This document shows positions 9,258 through 16,687 of a DNA stretch of 54,944 nucleotides, one piece after another (the stretch's first letter is position 1; the number at the start of each line of letters is the position of its first letter). Source of the stretch: Flavobacteriales bacterium (lineage in GTDB: Bacteria > Bacteroidota > Bacteroidia > Flavobacteriales > UBA1820); NCBI GenBank assembly GCA_017620815.1, contig JAGAUI010000028.1, forward strand, positions 1-54,944, read 5' to 3'. Both the position numbers and the translations under genes were made by a program. The notes below the pieces were generated by a model that saw only the letters and a program-made list of their open reading frames with translations, ran no database searches and was not told the origin of the DNA.

Positions 9258-10751
9258 ATGAATTTTCTTTCACTATTTGTTCTCTTGCCACTTCTTACCC
9301 TAGCAGGGTTGTGGCTGAGTAAAAACCTCAAACAGGTACACGCTGTAGCTGTTACAGGTGCTAGTGCACTGCTTATACTTACAGTGTACCTCACAGTGGA
9401 TTTCCTATTGCAGAGAGCAGCAGGTAATACTGCCGAAATGCTCTACACTGCATCGGTAATGTGGTTTGAACCTCTTAATATACACTATGCAGTAGGTGTG
9501 GACGGTATATCTGTTTCTATGCTGCTGCTTACATCTATCATACTTTTCACAGGTGTATTTGCTTCATGGACTATAGTTGACCAAGCCAAAGAGTACTATA
9601 TGTGGTTCCTGCTACTCACACTAGGTGTGTACGGGTTCTTCATCTCTATAGACCTCTTTACTATGTTTATGTTCTATGAGGTGGCTCTTATCCCTATGTA
9701 CTTGCTCATAGGTCTATGGGGTAGCGGTGGTAAAGAATATGCTGCTATGAAACTTACACTGATGCTGATGGGTGGTAGTGCCTTCCTTATGATAGGTATC
9801 ATAGGTATTTACCTTAATTCTGCTCCAGAAGGAGGTGAACTTACTATGAACCTTCTAGAAATTTCCAAGGTTCTTATCCCTATGGAGGTTCAGCGTTGGT
9901 TGTTCCCACTAGTATTCATAGGTTTTGGTGTGCTAGGAGCTATGTTCCCATTCCACACTTGGAGCCCAGACGGTCACGCTTCGGCTCCTACTGCCGTGTC
10001 AATGCTTCACGCTGGTGTGCTTATGAAACTGGGAGGTTATGGTTGCTTCCGTGTAGCTATCTACCTAATGCCAGAAGCTGCCAATGAACTAGCATGGATA
10101 TTCCTTACTCTTACAGGTATAAGCGTGGTATATGGTGCATTTGGAGCTATACTTCAGAAAGACCTTAAATACATCAACGCATACTCATCTGTTTCTCACT
10201 GTGGTCTAGTGCTATTTGCTATACTTATGCTCAACCAGACTGCTATGACAGGTGCCATAATGCAGATGTTGTCTCACGGTCTTATGACAGCATTGTTCTT
10301 TGCACTTATAGGTATGATATATGGTCGTACACATACTCGTAACATAGACGAGATGAGTGGTCTTATGAAAGTAATGCCATTCCTTGCTGTATGTTATGTG
10401 ATAGCGGGTCTTGCTTCGCTAGGTCTTCCGGGTCTTTCTGGATTTGTAGCCGAAATGACAGTATTTGTAGGTTCTTGGGAGCACACAGATATGTTCCACC
10501 GCGTATTTACTGTGGTGGCTTGTTGTTCTATCGTTATCACAGCGGTGTATATACTACGCGTGGTGGGCAAAATCCTTTATGGCGAAGTAGAAAACAAACA
10601 TCACCTAGAACTAGGAGATGCTGTATGGCATGAGAGAATACCTGTTGTTATCCTTATAGTGGTGATAGCAGCTATAGGTATGTACCCACTTTTGGTTTCA
10701 GATATGATAAGCGATTCGCTAGTATCAGTAATAGGACAGTTAGCTAGATAA
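9258..10751 (+). CDS. nuoM: NADH-quinone oxidoreductase subunit M
   Basis: A 497-residue antiporter-like subunit. The motifs 'FMFYEVALIPMYLLIGLWGS' (key Glu), 'FGVLGAMFPFHTWSPDGHAS' and 'HAGVLMKLGGYGCFR' (key Lys) identify NuoM. It sits between nuoL and nuoN in the normal order, with 31 and 25 base gaps. Confidence 0.95.
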   Translation: MNFLSLFVLLPLLTLAGLWLSKNLKQVHAVAVTGASALLILTVYLTVDFLLQRAAGNTAEMLYTASVMWFEPLNIHYAVGVDGISVSMLLLTSIILFTGVFASWTIVDQAKEYYMWFLLLTLGVYGFFISIDLFTMFMFYEVALIPMYLLIGLWGSGGKEYAAMKLTLMLMGGSAFLMIGIIGIYLNSAPEGGELTMNLLEISKVLIPMEVQRWLFPLVFIGFGVLGAMFPFHTWSPDGHASAPTAVSMLHAGVLMKLGGYGCFRVAIYLMPEAANELAWIFLTLTGISVVYGAFGAILQKDLKYINAYSSVSHCGLVLFAILMLNQTAMTGAIMQMLSHGLMTALFFALIGMIYGRTHTRNIDEMSGLMKVMPFLAVCYVIAGLASLGLPGLSGFVAEMTVFVGSWEHTDMFHRVFTVVACCSIVITAVYILRVVGKILYGEVENKHHLELGDAVWHERIPVVILIVVIAAIGMYPLLVSDMISDSLVSVIGQLAR

Positions 10752-10776
10752 GATAATTATTATACATACATAGACG

Positions 10777-12201
10777 ATGGATTTCAATAGCATACTTACA
10801 CTTCTAAGACCAGAACTATCGCTACTGGCGATAATAATTATCCTGCTTATATATGACCTATTTGCAGGCAATACTGCCAAAAAATACTTCCAACCCCTAG
10901 CATGGGTGCTTCTAGCTGCCCATACAGTGTGGAGTTTCTGCCTTACTCCAGAAGGCACTCTATTTGGTGGAATGTTTGCAACTACACAAGCAGCCTCTCT
11001 GGTTAAGGCCATACTTTCATTGGCAACACTTATAGTATTCCTCCAAGCAGGTGGAGCTCTTGCAAAAGCCGAATCTTCATTTAAGACAGGCGAGTTCTAT
11101 GTGCTTACTCTTTCTACACTATTTGGTATGAATATCATGATATCTTCTGGACATTTCTTGATGTTCTACCTAGGACTAGAAACAGCTTCTATACCACTTG
11201 CATGTCTAGTGGCATTTGATAAATATAAACAGAACAGTGCCGAAGCCGCTGCCAAATATATCCTTAACGCAGCCCTTTCTTCTGGTATCCTAGTATATGG
11301 TCTTTCATTTATCTATGGTACTTGCGGTACACTCTATTTTGCAAATGTGCCTTCACTGCTAGATATGACAGTGCTTCAGGTGGCAGGTATAGTGATGTTC
11401 CTAGCAGGTATGGGATTCAAGATTTCTCTTGTACCTTTCCATATGTGGACTCCAGACGTGTACCAAGGTGCACCTACTTCGGTTACTGCATATCTTTCTG
11501 TAGTGTCAAAAGGAGCAGCAGCGTTTGCTCTTATGACAGTACTGTTTAAGGTATTTGCTCCTATGGCTGCTGTATGGCAAGACCTACTATATGGTATCAT
11601 TATAGTTACTATCACACTAGCCAACCTATTTGCTATACGTCAGAAGGATATCAAGCGTTTCTTTGCTTATTCTTCTATCTCACAGGCTGGTTATGTGGTA
11701 CTAGGTATCATGGCAGGTACAGCCGAAGGTATGACAGCTATGATATACTACATACTAGTGTACATACTTTCAAACCTTGCAGCATTTGGTGTTATCTCAA
11801 CAGTTGAAAACCACACAGGACGTGTAAACATAGACCAGTACAATGGCCTTTACTCTACCAACCCTCGTATGGCATTTGTGATGATGCTTGCCCTATTCTC
11901 ATTGGGTGGTATTCCTCCATTTGCAGGTTTCTTCAGCAAATTCTTCATCTTTACATCGGCTGCTGCTTCTGGATATTATGTGTTGGTATTCATAGCATTG
12001 GTAAATACTATCATCTCACTTTACTACTATCTGCTAGTGGTAAAAGCTATGTTTATCAACAAGACAGATGCTCCTGCTCCACACTTCCGCAGCGAAAAAG
12101 CTCTAGTATTCTCACTGGCTATATGTGTAGCTGGTATAATATTTGCTGGTGTCGCTAGCTGCCTATATGGTGGAATAGGTCAGTTCACTTTCGGTATGTA
12201 A
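10777..12201 (+). CDS. nuoN: NADH-quinone oxidoreductase subunit N
   Basis: A 474-residue antiporter-like subunit that joins NuoM to NuoK. Motifs are 'FYLGLETASIPLACLVAFDK' (key Glu), 'GMGFKISLVPFHMWTPDVYQ' (key Lys) and 'IKRFFAYSSISQAGYVVLG'. It is the last gene of the operon, ending 16 bases before a strong terminator. No nuoE, nuoF or nuoG is present before or after. Confidence 0.94.
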   Translation: MDFNSILTLLRPELSLLAIIIILLIYDLFAGNTAKKYFQPLAWVLLAAHTVWSFCLTPEGTLFGGMFATTQAASLVKAILSLATLIVFLQAGGALAKAESSFKTGEFYVLTLSTLFGMNIMISSGHFLMFYLGLETASIPLACLVAFDKYKQNSAEAAAKYILNAALSSGILVYGLSFIYGTCGTLYFANVPSLLDMTVLQVAGIVMFLAGMGFKISLVPFHMWTPDVYQGAPTSVTAYLSVVSKGAAAFALMTVLFKVFAPMAAVWQDLLYGIIIVTITLANLFAIRQKDIKRFFAYSSISQAGYVVLGIMAGTAEGMTAMIYYILVYILSNLAAFGVISTVENHTGRVNIDQYNGLYSTNPRMAFVMMLALFSLGGIPPFAGFFSKFFIFTSAAASGYYVLVFIALVNTIISLYYYLLVVKAMFINKTDAPAPHFRSEKALVFSLAICVAGIIFAGVASCLYGGIGQFTFGM

Positions 12202-12217
12202 TACATATGTACTCAAT

Positions 12218-12254
12218 AAAAAGGCGGCTTCCCTAGGGGGAAGCCGCCTTTTTT
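12218..12254 (+). terminator. Terminator of the nuo operon
   Basis: A perfect 16-bp stem pairs 12218-12233 with 12238-12253 over a 4-base loop. It is GC-rich in its upper part and followed by T. Confidence 0.92.
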
Positions 12255-12317
12255 ATCTCACAAGTCATATCATATGAAAAATTAGTGGTAAATTTGAAGG
12301 CATAAAATAGATATACA

Positions 12318-13013
12318 ATGTTTACTTTTCTTGTTGTAGCCGTTATTATATATTTTCTCTTTATAAGAGGGAGGTCATTTACTATGTATAGAGGTCCTAT
12401 AGGACTAGATACAGAAGACCTAGACGTGCGTATCCTTTCACTGGCACAGGCGGTAATAAAAGCCGATGGAACAGTAAAAGACCTAGAGGTGCGTATAGTG
12501 AGAGATTATTTTATTCAAGCATTCGGTGCAGAAAGAGCAGCCAGAGCCTTTGCTGCGTTTAAGAATTTTGCTCTTAAAAACGATGTCAATAGAGTAGCCA
12601 GCGAATTGCGTTACACTATGGGATATCAGAACCGTCTTAATCTGCTACCATTCCTCTTCCAAGTGGCTATGGTGGATGGAGATTATTCCAGTGCCGAAAA
12701 CAGAGTCATATATTCTATCTCACAGTCATTGGGTATAGCAGAACAGCATTACCAATACATATTCCGTATGTTTGTAAGTGCTGGGTATAACTCTACTGCC
12801 ACTCGTGAAAATATGCAGAGGGTGTCTCCTTATGCTGTGTTGGGGCTAGAGGAGGGGGCATCACAGGAAGAAGTCAAGCGTTCATATCGTTCTCTAGTCA
12901 AAAAATACCATCCCGACCGTCTGGTAAAGTATTCTGAAGAAGAACGTGTCGCTGCCCAAGAAAAGTTTATAGAGATACAGAAGGCATATGAAGAGATAAA
13001 ATCCACATGGTAA
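12318..13013 (+). CDS. TerB-like and DnaJ-domain membrane protein (DjlA-like)
   Basis: A 231-residue protein with an N-terminal hydrophobic segment (residues 1-16), a TerB-like helical domain (about 32-150; 'LAQAVIKADGTVKDLEVRIV' and 'VAMVDGDYSSAENRVI') and a C-terminal J domain (about 168-231) with the Hsp70-activating His-Pro-Asp at 198-200. This order is that of DjlA, a membrane-anchored co-chaperone of DnaK. It is monocistronic between the nuo terminator and the tRNA-Ser promoter. Its client is not known. Confidence 0.85.
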   Translation: MFTFLVVAVIIYFLFIRGRSFTMYRGPIGLDTEDLDVRILSLAQAVIKADGTVKDLEVRIVRDYFIQAFGAERAARAFAAFKNFALKNDVNRVASELRYTMGYQNRLNLLPFLFQVAMVDGDYSSAENRVIYSISQSLGIAEQHYQYIFRMFVSAGYNSTATRENMQRVSPYAVLGLEEGASQEEVKRSYRSLVKKYHPDRLVKYSEEERVAAQEKFIEIQKAYEEIKSTW

Positions 13014-13052
13014 TTTTGTGGTGAGAATAGCAGATGTAAAGTGATAAATTTG

Positions 13053-13060
13053 TACATTTG
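13053..13060 (+). promoter_or_regulatory. -7 element of the tRNA-Ser promoter
   Basis: TACATTTG 21 bases before the mature tRNA. No convincing -33 TTTG is seen. Confidence 0.5.
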
Positions 13061-13080
13061 CCTGTCTTTAAGACGAGGAA

Positions 13081-13165
13081 GGAAAGATGGCAGAGCGGTC
13101 GATTGTGGCGGTCTCGAAAACCGTTGAGGGTAACACCTCCGGGGGTTCGAATCCCCCTCTTTCCG
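13081..13165 (+). tRNA. tRNA-Ser (anticodon CGA)
   Basis: Class II tRNA. Acceptor arm GGAAAGA pairs with TCTTTCC near the 3' end. The anticodon loop is CTCGAAA (anticodon CGA, for UCG codons), flanked by GCGGT and ACCGT. A long variable arm with stem GAGG/CCTC follows, and the T arm is GGGGG-TTCGAAT-CCCCC. The 3' CCA is not encoded and must be added enzymatically. Confidence 0.95.
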
Positions 13166-13171
13166 CTGGTG

Positions 13172-13203
13172 AACCCGCCCCACGCAGTGGGGCGGGGTTT
13201 TTA
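13172..13203 (+). terminator. Terminator after tRNA-Ser
   Basis: GC-rich stem AACCCGCCCCA with TGGGGCGGGGTT, loop CGCAG, followed by T residues. Confidence 0.88.
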
Positions 13204-13285
13204 TTGAATGTGTTATTTATATGCAATTTGTTAAATTCCTAACAAAATATATGATTCCTGTTTAAAAAATGAAAACTCCCTTTTA

Positions 13286-13293
13286 TACCTTTG
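13286..13293 (+). promoter_or_regulatory. -7 element of the AGCS symporter promoter
   Basis: TACCTTTG, followed by GC, 38 bases before the ATG. The -33 region is not a good match. Confidence 0.6.
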
Positions 13294-13330
13294 CAGCCAT
13301 ATAAATACCACATTATCATAGATAAATAAA

Positions 13331-14740
13331 ATGACAGAACTTCTTTCACAGGCCAGTGACTTTATATGCGGATACCCGCTTTTCCTGCTGCTGATAGGCG
13401 GTGGGTTGTTCTTCCTTTTTTATTCGGGATTTGCTCCTCTTAAATACTACTGGTATGCACTTAAACTGGTAGGCAAGGAAGAAAAATCGGCTGTCAAGAA
13501 AGAAGGTCAGATAAGTCCGTTTGAGGCTCTGATGAGTGTCATCGCTGCCAATGTAGGTATGGGTAATATAGCTGGTGTGGCTATTGCCCTTACTATGGGA
13601 GGTCCCGGAGCCATATTCTGGATGTGGGTGAGTTCTGTAGTGGGTATGGCTACCAAATTCTTTGAGGGTTCACTTTCGGTGATGTACCGCAGAGTAGATA
13701 AAGACGGTGTTCCCCGCGGAGGTACTATGTATATGATAGAAGAAGGATTGGGACGACGTTGGAAGCCGATGGCTGTATTTTTTGCAGTGATGGGTCTTGT
13801 GGGTACGCTGTGTATCATGCAGTCCAACCAACTCACCGAAGCCATCCTTACGATAGTATCCAGCGGTGAGGCGATAGGGTCTAGTGCATTCCTTTCTATG
13901 ATAGGTGGGGCGATAGGCTGTGATAATGATATGGTTATACGTATCTTGTGTGGTGTGGTGATAGGTGCGATAGTGGCGGCAGTGATATTTGGAGGGATAA
14001 CACGTATAGGAAAAATATCGGCTCGTATGGTGCCTGTGATGGTGGTTCTTTATTTCCTCATAGTACTATACATCATATTTACCAACCTTTCGGTAGTGCC
14101 AGATGTCTTTGCATCTATATTCCGCGGAGCGTTTTCTCTAGAGGCAGGAATAGGCGGTATAGTAGGTGTGGCGGTGATAGGTGCCCGTCGTGCAGCCCTT
14201 ATCAATGAGGCAGGTACAGGTACGGGAACTATGATGCACGGAGCCTCTACCAATACCGACCCTACCCGCGAAGGTCTTAATGCTATGATAGGCCCATCGG
14301 TAGATTCTGGGTTCCTGTGTACGCTTACGGCTCTAGCGGTGCTTATAAAGGGAGATTATAATGTAGAAGGTATCAAGGGACTGGAGATAGTCCTCAAGGC
14401 ATTTGATGCAGGAGTTCCGGGGCTGGGAAGTCCGCTGTTTATGGTCGTGGTGCTGTTCTTTGCTTTTTCTACTATGTTCTCTTATTCATACTATGGGCAG
14501 AAATGTACAGCATATCTCTTTGGAGAGAAGTGGGCAAGATACTATAATTATCCATATCTTTTGGTGATAATAATAGCAGCTGTTATACCTCTGTCGGCAG
14601 CGGTAAGTATCATAGACATAGCTTATGCACTTATGGCATTACCTACTATGATAGCAATGTTTATACTTGCTCCGCGAGCCCGTAGTGCTATGAAGGATTA
14701 CTTTGCTGGCAAAAATACTTCCTCAAAATGTATCAAATAG
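13331..14740 (+). CDS. Alanine/glycine:cation symporter (AGCS family)
   Basis: A 469-residue inner-membrane transporter with about eleven hydrophobic helices. It belongs to the alanine or glycine:cation symporter family (DagA/AlsT/GlyP), which imports small neutral amino acids with Na+. The family signature is seen in 'SVIAANVGMGNIAGVAIALT' and 'GGPGAIFWMWVSSVVGMATK', and 'EAGTGTGTMMHGASTN' is the conserved central motif. It has its own promoter and appears monocistronic. The exact amino acid cannot be told. Confidence 0.9.
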   Translation: MTELLSQASDFICGYPLFLLLIGGGLFFLFYSGFAPLKYYWYALKLVGKEEKSAVKKEGQISPFEALMSVIAANVGMGNIAGVAIALTMGGPGAIFWMWVSSVVGMATKFFEGSLSVMYRRVDKDGVPRGGTMYMIEEGLGRRWKPMAVFFAVMGLVGTLCIMQSNQLTEAILTIVSSGEAIGSSAFLSMIGGAIGCDNDMVIRILCGVVIGAIVAAVIFGGITRIGKISARMVPVMVVLYFLIVLYIIFTNLSVVPDVFASIFRGAFSLEAGIGGIVGVAVIGARRAALINEAGTGTGTMMHGASTNTDPTREGLNAMIGPSVDSGFLCTLTALAVLIKGDYNVEGIKGLEIVLKAFDAGVPGLGSPLFMVVVLFFAFSTMFSYSYYGQKCTAYLFGEKWARYYNYPYLLVIIIAAVIPLSAAVSIIDIAYALMALPTMIAMFILAPRARSAMKDYFAGKNTSSKCIK

Positions 14741-14773
14741 GGTAAAAATAGAACAAAACATACTTTTCTTAAT

Positions 14774-14781
14774 TATATTTG
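14774..14781 (+). promoter_or_regulatory. -7 element upstream of the 14840 gene
   Basis: TATATTTG. The predicted transcription start (about 14788) falls inside the hairpin at 14782-14809, an unusual arrangement. Confidence 0.45.
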
Positions 14782-14809
14782 CAAATGTCCCCACAAATGG
14801 GGACATTTG
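14782..14809 (+). terminator. Perfect hairpin between AGCS gene and next gene
   Basis: 12-bp perfect stem, CAAATGTCCCCA (14782-14793) with TGGGGACATTTG (14798-14809), loop CAAA. It probably terminates the symporter transcript, although only a short weak T stretch follows. It could also cap the 5' end of the next transcript. Confidence 0.55.
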
Positions 14810-14839
14810 TTATGTTATAATGTAAATACATATACGGCT

Positions 14840-15382
14840 ATGAAAAGACTTTTTCTCTTTGTGTTTTTTTTATCTTTTATCTCTACCTATGCCCAACAGA
14901 ATATGTTGGATTGTAGGTTTGTGTTGAATGAAAGAGGGCAGGTGGATTTTTATGTAACGAACATCACAGATAGTACCATATATTTTAATTTTGAGATATA
15001 TAATCATTTAACCAAGGTAAGTTCACATAATTTTTTCCCTGCCCGCCTAGATGCTGGTCAATCTGTTGCTGTGGGAGCGACAGGTTTTTTTAAGTGGAAT
15101 TGGGTGAAGGGATTTAGGATAACACTCAATATCTATCCCGATGTAAATGATGTTTATGAGTGCCCATACTACGACAAGGTGTATGAGAAATCCATCAGAA
15201 TACGTGATTTGGATAGGGTGAGGGTGTATGAAAGATTTTCAGGAAGACCTATAGACGCATACTATAACCCATATACCAATAGAGTAATTGTAGATATGGT
15301 TTACTATGAGATTACAATATCAGATATGGTGGAGTATAAATACAACCTAAAAGGGTCTAACTATTATCTGAAACATCTCTAA
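14840..15382 (+). CDS. Secreted protein of unknown function
   Basis: A 180-residue protein that I do not recognise. The open frame reaches back to 14807, but the ATG at 14840 gives a clean Sec signal peptide (MKRLFLFVFFLSFISTYAQQ, likely cut after Ala at about 18) and avoids the hairpin, so it is preferred. The mature part is rich in beta-type segments such as 'FYVTNITDSTIYFNFEIYNH' and ends without a sorting domain or membrane helix. It may be periplasmic. The neighbours are a symporter and a signal-peptidase-like gene on the same strand, which do not indicate its role. Confidence 0.65.
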   Translation: MKRLFLFVFFLSFISTYAQQNMLDCRFVLNERGQVDFYVTNITDSTIYFNFEIYNHLTKVSSHNFFPARLDAGQSVAVGATGFFKWNWVKGFRITLNIYPDVNDVYECPYYDKVYEKSIRIRDLDRVRVYERFSGRPIDAYYNPYTNRVIVDMVYYEITISDMVEYKYNLKGSNYYLKHL

Positions 15383-15445
15383 TTTTTGTGAGCTGTTTTT
15401 TATGTAGGATATTTTCCGTTTTTAACCTGTTTTTAATGAGTAGTT

Positions 15446-15895
15446 ATGAAGCAGTTACCCAATGAGGCTTTTTTTGAGTGGGTGGAAGAAGAGCTATTCC
15501 AAGACAGACCCGTAACTTTCCGAGTGAGAGGTGGTTCTATGTTCCCGCTACTTAAAGACGGGAAGGATAGTGTGATGTTATATCCTTGTGTGGGGGAAGA
15601 GTTGAGAGTAATGGATGTAGTTCTCTTTAAGTACAAGGGAAGACATGTTATGCACCGTATAGTAAGCATAGATGGTGATAAGTTATCGATGCAAGGCGAT
15701 GGCCTGCCTATGACGTATGAGCATTGTTTACGAGGTGATGTATTAGGCAGAGTGGGATTTGTTATAAATTCGTCTGGTAAGAAGCTGGATGTACACAGTA
15801 AAAAATGGATGTGGCCGAGTGCTCTATGGTGCAGAATGGGAGTGATAAGACGTTATTTTTTAAGGATATGGAGATACATAGATAGACATATATAA
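15446..15895 (+). CDS. S24/S26-type signal-peptidase-like protein
   Basis: A 149-residue protein with the fold signature of LexA/signal peptidase I proteases. 'FRVRGGSMFPLLKDG' carries the nucleophile Ser31, and 'GRHVMHRIVSIDGDKLSMQG' has His70 where typical bacterial signal peptidase I has Lys, as in the SipW/ER type. No N-terminal membrane anchor is visible; a weakly hydrophobic C-terminal stretch ('ALWCRMGVIRRYFLRIWRYI') could touch the membrane. Small proteins of this kind are common in Bacteroidales but their substrates are not established. Confidence 0.65.
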   Translation: MKQLPNEAFFEWVEEELFQDRPVTFRVRGGSMFPLLKDGKDSVMLYPCVGEELRVMDVVLFKYKGRHVMHRIVSIDGDKLSMQGDGLPMTYEHCLRGDVLGRVGFVINSSGKKLDVHSKKWMWPSALWCRMGVIRRYFLRIWRYIDRHI

Positions 15896-15966
15896 CATAG
15901 AGGTATGCAATACACACACCTTTATACTATTATAGTTTCTTAAAGAATATAAATTGTGATTAGGAT

Positions 15967-16194
15967 TTATTTGCTGGCCATAGATGAAAAAAACTCTTCT
16001 AATGACATTCCATGTATATCTAGAATCTTGAGTAACATCTTCATCGTGAAGTTCTGCCCATTCTCTATCCTCCAATAGCTAACCCTGTTAAGTGAGTTCT
16101 CATAAGCAAAAATCTCGGCACTGCTATATCCTTTTTCTTTACGTATCTCGCGTAGATGACGTCCTATACTTTTAAGTTGTATTTCTGTTTTCAT
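15967..16194 (-). CDS. Small XRE-family helix-turn-helix regulator
   Basis: A 75-residue DNA-binding protein consisting of little more than a Cro/C1-type helix-turn-helix: 'IGRHLREIRKEKGYSSAEIF' starts the first helices, then 'ENSLNRVSYWRIENG' is the recognition helix region, and 'LLKILDIHGMSLEEFF' closes the domain. It reads away from the polysaccharide locus and is separated from it by about 490 bases. A candidate -7 element lies 26 bases upstream. It could regulate itself, the polysaccharide promoter or something distant; the sequence does not decide. Confidence 0.75.
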   Translation of the reverse strand: MKTEIQLKSIGRHLREIRKEKGYSSAEIFAYENSLNRVSYWRIENGQNFTMKMLLKILDIHGMSLEEFFSSMASK

Positions 16195-16219
16195 AGATAA
16201 TGTAATTAAAAATTTTTGG

Positions 16220-16227
16220 TAAAGGTA
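16220..16227 (-). promoter_or_regulatory. Candidate -7 element of the xre gene
   Basis: Read on the minus strand it is TACCTTTA, one base off the TAnnTTTG consensus, 26 bases upstream of the ATG. Confidence 0.4.
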
Positions 16228-16315
16228 GTTTTACATCATATTACTTGTAACCTCATAAATGAAACGTTTAATATGCTGTTTTTTTTATGATGTTTATTAT
16301 GAAAGCAGAAGTATT

Positions 16316-16323
16316 TACATTTG
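16316..16323 (+). promoter_or_regulatory. Orphan -7 element TACATTTG
   Basis: Exact TAnnTTTG match without an obvious -33 element and without a gene within 360 bases. A transcript from it would run through the G12 tract and both arms of the inverted repeat, so it could serve a small RNA or a long locus leader, or be a chance match. Confidence 0.3.
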
Positions 16324-16388
16324 TACACTACATACAAGTGGGTGTATGAGAAAAGAGACTCTCCTTGCGAAAGTGTTAATATGCGCTG

Positions 16389-16506
16389 AAAATTCGGGGG
16401 GGGGGGGTAGATTTTTCCTATAATACTATTATCATGTAGATGTAATGTATGGATAGATGTGAGGTGTAACATTTGTGTATTTTCCTGTGTAATACCCCCC
16501 AATTTT
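16389..16506. repeat. Inverted repeat built on the G12 and C6 runs
   Basis: AAAATT-C-GGGGGG (from 16389) is matched by CCCCCCAATTTT (16495-16506). The arms are complementary over 12 positions apart from one extra C, with about 93 bases between. The G arm continues into a run of twelve G. Confidence 0.55.
16396..16407. repeat. Homopolymer run of twelve G
   Basis: Twelve consecutive G, 124 bases upstream of the -33 element of the polysaccharide promoter. Runs of this length are prone to slippage during replication, and also to sequencing errors. Confidence 0.85.
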
Positions 16507-16530
16507 ATCAAAAAAAATAATATCTACATG

Positions 16531-16560
16531 TTGTATTCTAAAAGATATGTTATATCTTTG
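16531..16560 (+). promoter_or_regulatory. Promoter of the polysaccharide locus, with palindromes
   Basis: TTG (16531-16533), 19 bases, TATCTTTG (16553-16560). The -7 element lies in a perfect palindrome AAAGATAT-GTT-ATATCTTT (16541-16559), and the -33 TTG lies in TACA-TGT-TGTA (16525-16535). These are plausible operator sites but AT-rich. Confidence 0.6.
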
Positions 16561-16566
16561 TAGGGA

Positions 16567-16687
16567 GTGGGGAAAAAAATAGTACCTGCTGCTTTTTATG
16601 ATACAGTTTCTTGCAAAGAGTAATATAGCTTGCCACTATGTGTGGGTCAAGAAGCCGGAGGCATATCATAATTAAAAACATATAGTC
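16567..16687 (+). promoter_or_regulatory. Leader of the polysaccharide locus, possible UpxY target
   Basis: A leader of about 120 bases precedes the first gene. It contains a hairpin (CTTGCCAC 16629-16636, loop TATGT, then GTGG and CAAG with a 2-base bulge, ending 16651) and a small GCC-GGA-GGC element (16654-16662). In Bacteroides the UpxY proteins act on such capsule leaders to prevent early termination, and an UpxY homolog is encoded in this locus. The target itself is inferred. Confidence 0.4.

Larger units (their letters stand above)
16195..16687. other. Long intergenic region before polysaccharide locus
   Basis: This stretch of 493 bases holds no believable gene. It contains the xre -7 element (16220-16227, minus), a plus-strand -7 element TACATTTG (16316-16323) with no gene downstream of it, a G12 run (16396-16407), an inverted repeat linking that run to C6 at 16495-16506, the locus promoter (16531-16560) and a leader (16567-16687). 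A 91-codon minus-strand frame at 16236-16511 reads through the G run and looks accidental. Confidence 0.7.

Noticed and set aside
16236-16511. 91-codon minus-strand frame across the intergenic region
   Set aside because: It passes through the G12 run as poly-proline, has no family-like sequence and no promoter, and would be destroyed by any change of tract length.
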